57,536 nucleotides of DNA from Bacillota bacterium (lineage in GTDB: Bacteria; Bacillota; Clostridia; Saccharofermentanales; Saccharofermentanaceae), in the NCBI GenBank assembly GCA_023397475.1, contig JAEWUD010000014.1, forward strand, positions 1-57,536, given 5' to 3'. Position 1 is the first letter of the stretch. The number at the start of each line of letters is the position of its first letter. The translations under genes and the position numbers were made by a program. Under the pieces are notes generated by a model. That model worked only from the letters and a program-made list of their open reading frames with translations, did not search any database and was not told the origin of the DNA. Shown one piece after another: positions 23,903 to 32,966 of the stretch.

Positions 23903-26551
23903 TTGGACAAGCCAAATCAATCCTTTTTCACGACAGGAAAAGAAGATGTATTGCATCAGTTGGAGACGCAGGTATCGGGTTTGTCGGAACAAGAGGCTTC
24001 GGATCGTCTGGGTCGATTTGGTCCCAATTCGATTCAAAGTGAGAAGAAGATCAGTCTGTTTCGCCGCATCCTGAATCAGCTGAAGAATGTCATGGTGCTG
24101 ATTCTCTGCGTGGCAGCTGTTATTGCGCTCTTCGTCGGCGATGTTAAGAGTACGCTTATTGTGGTCGCTGTTGTTATCATGAATACAATCCTTGGCGTAG
24201 CGCAAGAAAGCAAAGCAGAGAAGGCGATCGAAGCGCTTCGAAGTCTTGCTTCCCCGGACGCCGTTGTGCGACGGGATGGAATAGAGAGAGTTATCAAGGC
24301 AAAAGACCTGGTTGTCGGGGACATCGTAATCATCGAAGCAGGGAATCATATTCCCGCAGACATTCGACTGATTGATGCAATCAATCTGAAGATCGAAGAA
24401 GCTTCACTTACGGGTGAGTCTGTGCCGGTGGAGAAACAAACCGGCCTAATCCAGGATGTTAAAGCAGGAATCGGCGACAAGACCAACATGGCCTTCACAG
24501 GTACCAGCGTGGTTTATGGAAGAGGTACCGGGGTTGTAGTTGCCACCGCTATGGACACGGAGATCGGCAAGATTGCCAGGTACCTTTCGCAGAACAACAA
24601 GATTGAAGAGACGCCGTTGCAGAAACGACTGGTCGAGATGAGTAAGTTTATTTCCATCATAATTGTCCTGGTCTCTTTGGTTATCTTTGTCACCGGTTTA
24701 CTCTGGGGCCGAAGCACTTTCGATATGTTTCTCACTGCTGTCAGCCTTGCCGTAGCGGCGATCCCAGAAGGACTTCCGGCCATCGTGACGATTATCCTAG
24801 CCTTGGGTGTCCAGAAAATGGCCAAGAAAAATGCCATCGTTCGCAAGTTGCCGGCTGTTGAGACCTTGGGGAGCACACAAGTAATCTGCACGGACAAAAC
24901 AGGAACCTTGACCAAGAACGAGATGACGGTGATGGAGCTGAACTTCCTTGGCAAAACCCGCCTGGCAGAGGATACGCTAACGAATACGGTCCCGGAGCGC
25001 CTGCTGCAGGCGATGGTTCTTTGTAACGATGCACGATTCAACACAGGTGATGGGACAGAGAGTTTCTCGGGAGATCCGACGGAAACGGCTTTGTTGAAGT
25101 ATTCGATGCTGCATGATACCGAGAAATCTTCACTTGAGAGAAGAATGCCAAGAATCGCAGAAGTGCCGTTTGATTCAAGCAGAAAGATGATGTCGACGAT
25201 CCACAAGGACCAGGGAAGATTGCTTGCAATGACCAAGGGCGCTCTGGATATTATGCTCGAAAAATGTGATCGAAAGATCAATGAACATGGTATTGTCCCC
25301 CTTACAGATGAAGAACGAATCCGGATTGAGGAGACCAGCAGACAGATGGCAAAGAATGCCTTGCGCATCTTGGCGTTTGCTTATAAGGAAATGGATGAGT
25401 TACCCGACCCGATCTCTTCCGAAACGATCGAGACCGGTTTGGTATTTGTCGGATTTGTCGGGATGATCGATCCCGCAAGACCGGAAGTACGTGATGCCGT
25501 TGCGGTATGTCGGGCAGCGGGTATTCGACCTGTCATGATCACCGGGGATCATATTATAACCGCCATTGCGATTGCCAATGACCTTGGTATCCTCGGTTCG
25601 GGAGACGTAGCCCTTGAAGGCAAAGAAATCGAGAGGATGAGTGACGAGGAGCTCACACAGAACATTGAGAAATACTCAGTCTATGCTCGCGTATCACCGG
25701 AACATAAAGTCAGGATCGTTCAGGCGTGGAAGCGCATGGGAAAAGTAACGGCAATGACCGGAGACGGCGTCAATGATGCTCCGGCACTCAAAGCCGCAGA
25801 CATCAGCATTGGAATGGGCATTACGGGAACCGATGTGGCGAAAGGCGTATCGGACATCATTCTCGTCGACGATAACTTCGCGACGATCGTGTCCGCCGTC
25901 AAAGAAGGCAGAAAGATTTATAACAACATCAAGAAGGTCATTCATTTCCTTCTCTCCACTCATTTAGGCGAAGTAATTGCTCTGTTCATTGCTACTTTAT
26001 TTAACTGGGTCATTCTTTTCCCCGTACATTTGTTGTGGGTGAACCTGATCATCGATACCCTCCCCGCGTTGGCACTGGGAATGGAAAAGTCAGACAAACA
26101 ATTGATGCTGGAAAAGCCTGTCTCTCCGGAACAGAAGTTATTTGCGAACGGATTGGGTCTCAATATCCTATTTCATGGATTGATGAAAGGGATATTAGTA
26201 CTGGCGGCATATCTTGTTGCCCGAAACATTCATGGTCAAGACGTTGCTGTAACGACAGCATTCGCAACCCTCGGACTCATCCAACTTGCTCATGCATTAA
26301 CCCTTCGATCCAAGGTCTACTGGACCTTTTCGACGAAACTTCCGTTTAATAAGTACCTTTTTGCGGCGATTGTTGGCGCTGCCGCCATGCAGGTCATCGT
26401 GATCATCGTTCCCGTCTTCAACGAAGTATTTAACGTGACACAACTGAAATGGGAAGAATGGGTGATCACCATCGTCGCATCCCTCTTGATCATCCCTCTT
26501 GTAGATCTTCAGAAATGGGTTATAGCCAAATTCGCGAAGCGAGATAAATAA
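23903..26551 (+). CDS. P2A-type calcium-transporting ATPase
   Basis: TTG 23903 is chosen because GGAGGTGA lies eight bases upstream; the frame is open from 23852 without a site. The 882-residue protein has the N-terminal cation ATPase domain, the actuator motif LTGES, the M4 motif AAIPEGLPAIVT, the phosphorylation site ICTDKTGTLTKNEMTV (Asp near 333), the hinge MTGDGVNDAPALKAADI, and M6 LWVNLIIDTLPALALGM. PEGLPA and the Asn/Asp in M6 are the calcium-site signature of SERCA/SPCA-like pumps. It exports Ca2+ (possibly Mn2+) from the cytosol. It appears to be a single-gene unit. Confidence 0.95.
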   Translation: MDKPNQSFFTTGKEDVLHQLETQVSGLSEQEASDRLGRFGPNSIQSEKKISLFRRILNQLKNVMVLILCVAAVIALFVGDVKSTLIVVAVVIMNTILGVAQESKAEKAIEALRSLASPDAVVRRDGIERVIKAKDLVVGDIVIIEAGNHIPADIRLIDAINLKIEEASLTGESVPVEKQTGLIQDVKAGIGDKTNMAFTGTSVVYGRGTGVVVATAMDTEIGKIARYLSQNNKIEETPLQKRLVEMSKFISIIIVLVSLVIFVTGLLWGRSTFDMFLTAVSLAVAAIPEGLPAIVTIILALGVQKMAKKNAIVRKLPAVETLGSTQVICTDKTGTLTKNEMTVMELNFLGKTRLAEDTLTNTVPERLLQAMVLCNDARFNTGDGTESFSGDPTETALLKYSMLHDTEKSSLERRMPRIAEVPFDSSRKMMSTIHKDQGRLLAMTKGALDIMLEKCDRKINEHGIVPLTDEERIRIEETSRQMAKNALRILAFAYKEMDELPDPISSETIETGLVFVGFVGMIDPARPEVRDAVAVCRAAGIRPVMITGDHIITAIAIANDLGILGSGDVALEGKEIERMSDEELTQNIEKYSVYARVSPEHKVRIVQAWKRMGKVTAMTGDGVNDAPALKAADISIGMGITGTDVAKGVSDIILVDDNFATIVSAVKEGRKIYNNIKKVIHFLLSTHLGEVIALFIATLFNWVILFPVHLLWVNLIIDTLPALALGMEKSDKQLMLEKPVSPEQKLFANGLGLNILFHGLMKGILVLAAYLVARNIHGQDVAVTTAFATLGLIQLAHALTLRSKVYWTFSTKLPFNKYLFAAIVGAAAMQVIVIIVPVFNEVFNVTQLKWEEWVITIVASLLIIPLVDLQKWVIAKFAKRDK

Positions 26552-26665
26552 ATCCTCAGGACGAAAAGCTATACACTCACCGCGTGTTTCTCGTTCGCAA
26601 TGCACTGCGTCTACGCTGCTCCCTATCAGCGGCATATTCTCCATGCAACTTCGCCCGCTTGGGCG

Positions 26666-26671
26666 TATAAT
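26666..26671 (+). promoter_or_regulatory. -10 box of the cysteine synthase gene
   Basis: TATAAT lies about 39 bases before the start. The spacer just upstream contains a small perfect palindrome, CGCCC-GCTT-GGGCG, which could bind a repressor. Confidence 0.45.
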
Positions 26672-26709
26672 AAAGTTCGTTTGATTTCAACTGCGGGAGA
26701 TACGTGAGA

Positions 26710-27687
26710 ATGATTTATGAGAATATTCTGAAGGCGGTCGGCCATACGCCGATGGTGCGCCTGAATCACATGACCGGGCCGGAAGATGCCGAGATTCTGG
26801 TGAAGATCGAGGCGCTGAATGTCGGCGGCTCGATCAAGACGCGGACGGCCTTGAATATGATTGAGGATGCGGAGATGAAGGGCCTGATCGGGCCCGACAG
26901 CATTATCGTCGAGCCGACGAGCGGCAATCAGGGGATCGGCCTCGCGCTGGTCGGCGCGGTGAAGGGCTACAAGACGGTCATTATCATGCCGGATTGTGTC
27001 AGCATCGAGCGCAGGAAACTCGTGAAGCATTACGGCGCGGAGGTCGTTACCGTTCATGATGACGGCGATATCGGCGCGTGTATTCAGAAGTGTCTGGACG
27101 TGGCGGCCGAGATGGCGGCGGCGGACCCACGGGTATTCGTGCCGCAGCAGTTCGTGAATCCCGCGAATCCGACGGTACATCGCCATCACACGGCGCTCGA
27201 GATACTTGAACAAGTTGCCGGGCCGATCCATGGCTTCTGTTCCGGCGTCGGCACCGGCGGCACGTTGTCCGGCATCGGCGAGGTCCTCAAGGCGCAGAAT
27301 CCGGATATCCGGATTTGGGCGGTCGAGCCGGAGCACGCTGCGATTCTGGCCGGCGGCAATATCGGAACGCATCTGCAGATGGGGATCGGCGACGGGCTGA
27401 TCCCGGATAATTTGAACCTCAAGATTTTCGAGCAGGTTCATGTTGTGACGGATGAGGAAGCGATCGGGACCGCACGGGATCTCGCGCGAAAAGAAGGGCT
27501 CCTGTGCGGCATTTCCAGTGGGTCGAATGTCGCCGCGGCCATCGCGATGGCAAAGATTCTGGGCAAGGGCAAGACGATCGTGACGATCCTTCCGGACACG
27601 GCCGAGCGGTATTTCAGTACGCCTCTATTTGAGAAGGACTCCGCGGAGGCGATTGTGCCGCCGCCGTGCTGCACGAACATGCCGTAG
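26710..27687 (+). CDS. cysK: Cysteine synthase (O-acetylserine sulfhydrylase)
   Basis: The 325-residue PLP enzyme has the lysine-bearing motif NVGGSIKTRTALNMIE, the substrate loop EPTSGNQGIGLA (Gln in place of the common Thr, which fits other clostridial copies), the phosphate-binding SGVGTGGTLSG and the C-terminal GISSGSNVAAA. It makes L-cysteine from O-acetyl-serine and sulfide. ATG 26710 has GGGAG ten bases upstream; the GTG at 26704 is in frame but too close to that site. The tail (VPPPCCTNMP) is Cys/Pro-rich. Its stop is inside the first copy of a 41-bp tandem repeat. Confidence 0.93.
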   Translation: MIYENILKAVGHTPMVRLNHMTGPEDAEILVKIEALNVGGSIKTRTALNMIEDAEMKGLIGPDSIIVEPTSGNQGIGLALVGAVKGYKTVIIMPDCVSIERRKLVKHYGAEVVTVHDDGDIGACIQKCLDVAAEMAAADPRVFVPQQFVNPANPTVHRHHTALEILEQVAGPIHGFCSGVGTGGTLSGIGEVLKAQNPDIRIWAVEPEHAAILAGGNIGTHLQMGIGDGLIPDNLNLKIFEQVHVVTDEEAIGTARDLARKEGLLCGISSGSNVAAAIAMAKILGKGKTIVTILPDTAERYFSTPLFEKDSAEAIVPPPCCTNMP

Positions 27688-27782
27688 GGAAGCGTCCGCG
27701 GACGTACATACGAATGAGTTGGCCGGAGGGAAGACCCCGCGGACGTTCTGTTGAATGAACATGCCGTGGGGGAAGAACGGGC
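27681..27782. repeat. 41-bp degenerate tandem repeat across the cysK stop
   Basis: GCCGTAGGGAAG (27681), GCCGGAGGGAAG (27722) and GCCGTGGGGGAAG (27763) head three units exactly 41 bases apart. The first two also share CCGCGGACGT and TGAATGA-like parts; the third is partial. The first unit contains the TAG stop of cysK, so the repeats arose from the gene's 3' end. CCGCGG is palindromic in each full unit. Confidence 0.75.
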
Positions 27783-27902
27783 TTAAACCGTGTTGCACGG
27801 ATATACACAGGAGAAAAACTTCCGGAATTCGCCCATTGGACCCCGGGTGATGGTAAGATAGAGGGATGTTGTTCTGCTCTTTATCAAAACACGGAGGACG
27901 TA

Positions 27903-28745
27903 ATGGATATAATCGGCAAGGAAGTCATACATAATACTTTTCGACATGGTGTAATCAAGTCGCTGAATCAGGACCAGATCACAGTCGCGTTCAAGCGGGG
28001 CGATAAGGTTTTTCTCTATCCGGCCATTTTCGAGAAATTGATGGTTGCTGTGGATGAGAATGTAAATGACTTTATCCAGCAGGATGTTGCTGCTTTTCAA
28101 GCGGCTCGGGAAGAGACGGATCAGGCGGCATTGGCCAAACGGCAGGAAGCCAACGAGTTGGAGATGCAGAAGGCGATGCTCAAGAAGGTCGTCAAGAGAG
28201 CGTCTCCCCGTCAAGCCGGATCGAAGAAGATGCTTCGCGAACCCGATAAGAGAGCGCTGTTTTTCGTGTTCCAGGATAGGAAGTTTGATCGCGAGCATGC
28301 CGGCGGTTATGTCTGGGCTCCTGATTCTTCGCCGACGGGAAAACATGTGGGGGCGAATCCGATCTTTGATGTGCGCGATGGAGACGTGATTTTTCACGGA
28401 CATGATGCCCAGATTTGGGCACTCAGCGTGGCAAGTACCAGCGCTTTTCCGGCGATGCATCCGGATGACCTGTTCCCGGGTGAGATACAAAACACCAAAG
28501 GCCACAAAGTCAATTGTGTGTATACGCTGATTCAGAATCCCGTGAAGACAGAGGATTTCCGGGACGAGATCATTCCTTATTCGAATGAAATCTATGCTCC
28601 GTTCGACAGAAATGGCGATGGGAACACGGCATACTTTTACTATCTGAATCGGAATCTGGCCATGATCTTCCTGCAAGGCTTGCTGGAAGAGAATCCTGAT
28701 TTGAAGGAACTGGACTATGTTCGCGATTTGCTGACGGAGATGTGA
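27903..28745 (+). CDS. Protein with possible modified-base-reader (EVE/PUA-like) domain
   Basis: The 280-residue protein starts MDIIGKEVIHNTFRHGVIKS with a beta-barrel-like motif (VAFKRGDKVFLYPAIFEKLM), common at the front of clostridial defense-associated proteins. A helical Gln/Ala/Lys-rich stretch (about 55-110) follows. The second half has FVFQDRKFDREHAGGYVWAP, a GDVIFHG turn and an IWALSVASTSAF strand, resembling EVE/PUA-type readers, which bind modified bases. The assignment is by look, not alignment. ATG 27903 follows GGAGG five bases upstream. The stop overlaps the next start (GTGA). Confidence 0.68.
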   Translation: MDIIGKEVIHNTFRHGVIKSLNQDQITVAFKRGDKVFLYPAIFEKLMVAVDENVNDFIQQDVAAFQAAREETDQAALAKRQEANELEMQKAMLKKVVKRASPRQAGSKKMLREPDKRALFFVFQDRKFDREHAGGYVWAPDSSPTGKHVGANPIFDVRDGDVIFHGHDAQIWALSVASTSAFPAMHPDDLFPGEIQNTKGHKVNCVYTLIQNPVKTEDFRDEIIPYSNEIYAPFDRNGDGNTAYFYYLNRNLAMIFLQGLLEENPDLKELDYVRDLLTEM

Positions 28746-28942
28746 TTGACGCCAACAACCGGGAGGTCGCCTTCATAAAGCAAGAGATTTTTGTGTTCTT
28801 GCCGCAGTTCGAAGTGTATGTGAACGGCATGCATGCTGTAACGGGTCCCGCGGGCAGCGTAGCCTCGATCTCCAAGGCGCTTTTCACGTGGGGCGACAAA
28901 TCTGCCTATCTCACACCTAGGATGGATAAAACTGCAGTCTGA
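28742..28942 (+). CDS. Short LURP-one-like (YxjI) fragment
   Basis: A 66-residue frame begins at GTG 28742, overlapping the stop of the previous gene by four bases. It reads REVAFIKQEIFVFLPQFEVY, which matches the middle of LURP-one-related/YxjI proteins (tubby-like barrel), then ends early. Usual members are 150-200 residues. Either it is the truncated end of a family member fused to the operon, or a coincidental coupling; a pseudogene fragment is most likely. Confidence 0.45.
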   Translation: MIDANNREVAFIKQEIFVFLPQFEVYVNGMHAVTGPAGSVASISKALFTWGDKSAYLTPRMDKTAV

Positions 28943-28957
28943 ACAGCCATCGTCAAA

Positions 28958-29950
28958 TCACTCCTCGTCAACTGTTATCTCTGCTGCCTTCTCCGGTCTC
29001 GTATGCACCAGATCTTCTCGCGTCAGTCTGAGAGTAGTTTCCTCCGGCATCACATCTTTCAGATCCTCGCGTGTCAGACCGAATGACGCCTCGACGCACT
29101 GGAAAAGCGCATCGAATAAGGTGTACAAATACTCGAGTTTACGTTCTTTGGTCGTATTCTGCTGGGTTACGGGCTGCACAGGTGTATCCTGCTGGGATGT
29201 CGTCAGCATCAGAGAGGGTCGCGCGAGCGCATCTTGCGATGTCTGCTTCCGGGCGTTGCTGCAGGGATCCGCGGCCACTGCCTGCGCGCCTAGCGCTCTT
29301 TTCGCGAGCTGAGTCTTGTCTTCATCGATGGTGAGAAAGGATTTCAGCATCCTGGAACCAGCCGCCACATTTGTAAAGGAAATGAACTCCCATATAGAGA
29401 GCATTTCTTTGCACAACTCGTTAACCTGTCTCTGATGCGACATGACCTTGTTCTGCGCAATGCGGATCTTATCATTTTTCATGACTTCATCTTCGTTTAA
29501 TGAGACAAACTTGCTGCCGTGTCGGGTGGCTTTGTAATATGTGGTGGGCGCGGTGACCGACTTTGATGCAATAGTTGTGAAAGCTTCGTCATTTGTAATA
29601 TCGGTAGGCTTCAGCGTGTATCCGAAAATCCTGGAGGTATCGAGCGATGAGAGAATCGCGTCAACTTGGGCATCTTTGATGTTGAAGCGCAGCTCCTTTC
29701 CGCAGAACATGCATTTTGTATCTTCACCGAGGCGATCGAATCCTTTGTGACCGCACGCGGTGCAAACGCAGGGGATTGATAGGTAGAGACGGGAAGCCTG
29801 CACCGCTGTGTTCTTCTGAACGAGTTGTTCTATGGTCTCCGCATCGAAGAATCCGCGGGCGATCAGAAGCGCGCTCAAAGCCTTCACCTGATTCGACAGG
29901 TTGCAAATCGTCTCATCAGCGTATTCGACCGGAACAGAGTCTTCTCTCAT
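28958..29950 (-). CDS. Zinc-ribbon protein, long paralogue
   Basis: The 330-residue protein starts at 29950 (GAGGAGG upstream). Residues 1-60 and the zinc ribbon (CVCTACGHKGFD...CMFCGKELRF, two CxxC pairs) are closely similar to the 117-residue protein at 4610. A middle part (about 105-290) has a basic segment (YYKATRHGSKFVSL), a helical region and a Gln/Thr-rich stretch; this part is missing in the short copy. The end carries FGLTREDLKDVMPEE then a second LTREDL unit. Unknown function. It converges with the LURP-like frame, only 15 bases apart. Confidence 0.85.
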   Translation of the reverse strand: MREDSVPVEYADETICNLSNQVKALSALLIARGFFDAETIEQLVQKNTAVQASRLYLSIPCVCTACGHKGFDRLGEDTKCMFCGKELRFNIKDAQVDAILSSLDTSRIFGYTLKPTDITNDEAFTTIASKSVTAPTTYYKATRHGSKFVSLNEDEVMKNDKIRIAQNKVMSHQRQVNELCKEMLSIWEFISFTNVAAGSRMLKSFLTIDEDKTQLAKRALGAQAVAADPCSNARKQTSQDALARPSLMLTTSQQDTPVQPVTQQNTTKERKLEYLYTLFDALFQCVEASFGLTREDLKDVMPEETTLRLTREDLVHTRPEKAAEITVDEE

Positions 29951-30000
29951 TTGGTTTCCTCCTCAATGTCTAGTAGATAAAGTGCGATAGCAGAAAGTCA

Positions 30001-30029
30001 TTATATCATATGAATCAAAAAAAATTAAC
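30001..30029 (-). promoter_or_regulatory. Promoter of the long zinc-ribbon gene
   Basis: On the minus strand TTAATT, a 17-base spacer and TATAAT are followed by a leader nearly identical to that of the short paralogue. The match supports both promoter assignments. Confidence 0.55.
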
Positions 30030-30142
30030 ATAGGAAATTAATAATGGCAGAAGGAATTTATTGAAAACTTTTTGTGGATAATTTTCGAGAACCGATCTTT
30101 GTTTGTAACAAAGAAGATTTCTCTCTTCGTAAGTGTCTCGGC

Positions 30143-30165
30143 ATTTCAATTGTTTATATTGAAAT
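30143..30165. promoter_or_regulatory. Inverted repeat in the divergent intergenic region
   Basis: ATTTCAAT and ATTGAAAT form a perfect eight-base inverted repeat around a seven-base loop. It lies midway in the 359-bp gap between the long zinc-ribbon gene and the HD-domain gene, both of which read away from it. Operator or hairpin; otherwise nothing else was seen in this gap. Confidence 0.3.
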
Positions 30166-30309
30166 ACCACATTCCCAAATGTACGTGATTGATGCATGAT
30201 GTGAGAGAATGCGAAGACAGGGAGCTGATCTACGAGTCAAAACAACGAAGTATTGCGTCGATCTTGGTAGGTCGATTAGAAGTTCTACGGTTCTAAGGGA
30301 GGCAAACGG

Positions 30310-30873
30310 ATGATACCTAACGGAGATCTTAGCGCTGAGGACAACGATATTCTTTCTGAGGAAGACACGAACCTATACGGTCTGACGGCAAGGCTTCACG
30401 GCGCACGACTACTGGCGCAAGAGGCACATGCCGGCCAGGTTGATAAATCCGGTAAGCCGTACTTCCTTCATGTTGAGACGGTTAGTCGGACGGTGGCTGA
30501 TCTGATTCGAGACCAAGAGCTCGGGTCTGAGATGTTTTCGCTCAAAGCCCAGATCGTTGGTTATCTTCACGACATTATTGAGGATACCGACATCACCCCA
30601 GAGGATCTGCGTGGATATGCGATTCCTCCGGACTGCATTCTGGCTATCGAAGCGATCACGAAGAACGATGGCTTGTCGTACCAGGATTATCTGGTGAGGG
30701 TGAGAAGTAATAAACTCGCAACCGTCGTGAAGATCGCGGATATGATGCATAATAGTGATCTCTCTAGACTCGATTATGTCACGATAAAAGACCTCACCCG
30801 TCGAGAGAAGTATCAGAAGGCCATTATGTTCCTTTACGATACTAGCGAACAGAAAGGGGATTCAAACCCATGA
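30310..30873 (+). CDS. HD-domain phosphohydrolase (SpoT/Mesh1-like fold)
   Basis: The 187-residue protein has the metal-binding pattern of the RelA/SpoT-type hydrolase: AHAGQVDKSGKPYFLHVETV (first His), GYLHDIIEDTDIT (HD plus ED), and VVKIADMMHNSDLSRL (final Asp). There is no synthetase domain, so it could be a stand-alone alarmone or nucleotide hydrolase; the substrate is not certain. ATG 30310 has GGGAGG. The stop overlaps the next start by four bases (ATGA), forming a two-gene operon. Confidence 0.85.
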   Translation: MIPNGDLSAEDNDILSEEDTNLYGLTARLHGARLLAQEAHAGQVDKSGKPYFLHVETVSRTVADLIRDQELGSEMFSLKAQIVGYLHDIIEDTDITPEDLRGYAIPPDCILAIEAITKNDGLSYQDYLVRVRSNKLATVVKIADMMHNSDLSRLDYVTIKDLTRREKYQKAIMFLYDTSEQKGDSNP

Positions 30874-32024
30874 CCATTCTTGACAAGGTACAAACCAGCT
30901 TCACCAATGTTCGTAGGGGAGAAGAGTTCTCGAGAAGTGAGATTATCCAGCTCGTTCTGGCGAAATTCGATGTGAACAAGGGAAGCATTATTCCCAGTGA
31001 CTATTGCTACAATCTGGTCAATCTCGATAAGCTCAATAATCCGCTGCTGCTTGAGTTCAATCTTTTCGAGTATATCGAACCGTCGCGATACAAATATCTG
31101 GGAAGGAATCAGAAATACTCCGGCCAGATTCTCCACAAGATCAACGCGATTTATAAAGAGGTCGGCCGCTGGACGAACGGCGTACGTAAGCTGGATCCGT
31201 CAGTAGCACATGCCGCCCCAACAGCCAAGCCGATGCGCGAAAAGAACCCACAATCCACGCCTTCCGCCCCGGCGGCCATGTCTCGTCTCGAAAAGAACCC
31301 TCCGGCCGGTCGCCCGCAAGATCCGACGAAACGCCGCCCGGAACCCTCCCCCAAAACGCCCTTGCGTGATTCGGCCGCGCAACCGAAGCCCGTTCCGATC
31401 CGTCAGCTCTGGAATTCCGGCAATAGGCAGGACTGGGAGAAAGCCCTCGATAATTACTGGAAGGCCGTCTCCTCGGGAAATCTGCGCCTGGAACGCGCTT
31501 TCGACAATCTGGATGCCGACAGCATTCAGCGAATGAGCGCCTCGCAATTCTACGACTTTCTTCATGACGCATATTTCGTCTGGAAATACACGGCCAAGAA
31601 TCGCCTGGCGACAACTCGGCACGCGCTCGAGAAATATCGGCGCGAGGGCTCCATGGGCGAGCTTGCCAGAATTCAGAAAGACCTCTTCGACTTTGATCGC
31701 GGCGACATCGCCGACGGCCTTACCATCGCGCGAAAAATCCACGGGCTCGGCACCGCGGGCGCATCGGGACTTCTGTCGGTGCTTTTCCCGAAGGAATTCG
31801 GGACCGTCGACCAGTTTGTCGTCAAAGCTCTGTGCCAGATCGAGGGACTTCCGGAACATGCGCAAATCTCACACATGGCGCCGGAGGCACTCACGGTCAA
31901 CGACGGTGTCCTGATCATCACGTTGATGAGGCAAAAAGCCATTGATCTCAACCGCGCGTTCGGAACCAAGATCTGGACACCACGAATGATCGATCAGGTG
32001 CTGTGGGCTGTGGGTCGGGTGTGA
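30870..32024 (+). CDS. DUF7225-like plus helix-hairpin-helix (DNA-glycosylase-like) protein
   Basis: The 384-residue protein has an N-terminal domain (about 1-105: EEFSRSEIIQLVLAKF, GSIIPSDYCYNLVN, YKYLGRNQKYSGQIL) of a type I know from defense-associated proteins with the IPSDYCYN motif. A Pro/Lys-rich linker (about 110-180) follows. The C-terminal domain (FDRGDIADGLTIARK, IHGLGTAGASGLLSVLFP, FGTVDQFVVKAL) looks like the helix-hairpin-helix base-excision glycosylase fold, without an obvious catalytic Lys/Asp pair. DNA binding or repair is inference. Coupled to the HD gene by an ATGA overlap. Confidence 0.7.
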   Translation: MTILDKVQTSFTNVRRGEEFSRSEIIQLVLAKFDVNKGSIIPSDYCYNLVNLDKLNNPLLLEFNLFEYIEPSRYKYLGRNQKYSGQILHKINAIYKEVGRWTNGVRKLDPSVAHAAPTAKPMREKNPQSTPSAPAAMSRLEKNPPAGRPQDPTKRRPEPSPKTPLRDSAAQPKPVPIRQLWNSGNRQDWEKALDNYWKAVSSGNLRLERAFDNLDADSIQRMSASQFYDFLHDAYFVWKYTAKNRLATTRHALEKYRREGSMGELARIQKDLFDFDRGDIADGLTIARKIHGLGTAGASGLLSVLFPKEFGTVDQFVVKALCQIEGLPEHAQISHMAPEALTVNDGVLIITLMRQKAIDLNRAFGTKIWTPRMIDQVLWAVGRV

Positions 32025-32053
32025 GGGTATCATTATTTTCCTGGAGTTGACGT

Positions 32054-32647
32054 CTATGGGTTACAGTTCCCACATGGGTCGTAGCCTTGGGAGATAACGT
32101 CATCTCTTGTGCTGTTAACTTCTTTTCGATTCTCCGGCTTAATTTTGTCGGCGGATGAGCAGGAAGGTTTATGAAACTTCATCGTATTTGTGTTGAGGAC
32201 ATAATCCATCAACGGAGCCGTCTCAACAAGGACCGTTGTCTCTGTTGTAGCGCTCGTTTCTGGCGCGCGAGTCGACTCTATGGTTGGTTCCGGCGTTGGA
32301 CTTGGAATCGGGGTGGGAGTTGGCGTCGGGTCAGGCGTCGGTGTTGGCGTCATTGTTATCGTTGGGGCGAGAGTAGGCGTAGAGGTTATGGTCAGAGCTT
32401 TTGATTGAATTGTTGTTGTATCGACTGTCAGCTTACTCGTATTCGTTTGAATGATCGTTTGGTTGTCTATTTGGGAAGCTCTCGGAGTACAAGCGATCCC
32501 GAACGTAAGAAGAACCATGGTTGCGACAGCAAGAGCGATGATCTTCGGAATTCTTCTCTGATAAGAACGACCTTTTTGCGTATTGAAGTGTTGTTCTGTA
32601 TCCATTGATTTTACATGAAGATGATGTGCGGAGTTCCGGTTTCTCAT
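32054..32647 (-). CDS. Lipoprotein/membrane protein with Thr-Pro linker and Cys-rich C-terminal domain
   Basis: From ATG 32647 (AGGAGG seven bases before; the TTG at 32665 lies in that site) this encodes 197 residues. A hydrophobic stretch ends in FGIACTPRAS, a possible lipobox, but it begins about 35 residues in, so it may instead be a signal anchor. A Thr/Pro-rich linker (TPTPTPDPTPTP) follows. The C-terminal domain YVLNTNTMKFHKPSCSSADK...GYDPCGNCNP is a small Cys/His metal-binding module that I know from clostridial surface and nuclease proteins. Exact job unknown. Confidence 0.78.
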   Translation of the reverse strand: MRNRNSAHHLHVKSMDTEQHFNTQKGRSYQRRIPKIIALAVATMVLLTFGIACTPRASQIDNQTIIQTNTSKLTVDTTTIQSKALTITSTPTLAPTITMTPTPTPDPTPTPTPIPSPTPEPTIESTRAPETSATTETTVLVETAPLMDYVLNTNTMKFHKPSCSSADKIKPENRKEVNSTRDDVISQGYDPCGNCNP

Positions 32648-32966
32648 TAATATCCTCCTTTGCAATCAAGGAAATAAATAATGTTATATAAAAATATCAC
32701 TAAATAAAAATATTGTAGAAGTATTACATGGAATAAGCAACAAAATAACTATATATTTGTCTATTTATATAACAGAGAGTTATTCGTGTTGGACCATCAT
32801 TCATAAGTTATTTATAGGTCACTGCTATAAATTTCTTGATGCGTATCAAAAAAAATACAATTTTTTTGCAAATACATAACAAACTAATCAAATTCCTCTT
32901 GAGGAGATGGAGAACACTTGATAAACTATCGAATGTGTGCTTTCAGATGTAGGGGGATATTTGATT
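32648..32966. other. AT-rich upstream region of the giant Rhs gene
   Basis: About 319 bases, strongly AT-rich (for example TATATAAAAATATC), with no gene on either strand. It must hold the promoters of the lipoprotein gene and of the Rhs gene. A TACAAT box near 32857 on the plus strand is a candidate, but no well-spaced -35 is evident. I see no riboswitch that I can name. Confidence 0.5.

Noticed and set aside
32648..32966. Riboswitch or c-di-GMP aptamer before the giant surface gene
   Set aside because: Looked for because surface-protein genes in clostridia often have one; no conserved core could be identified in the AT-rich leader.
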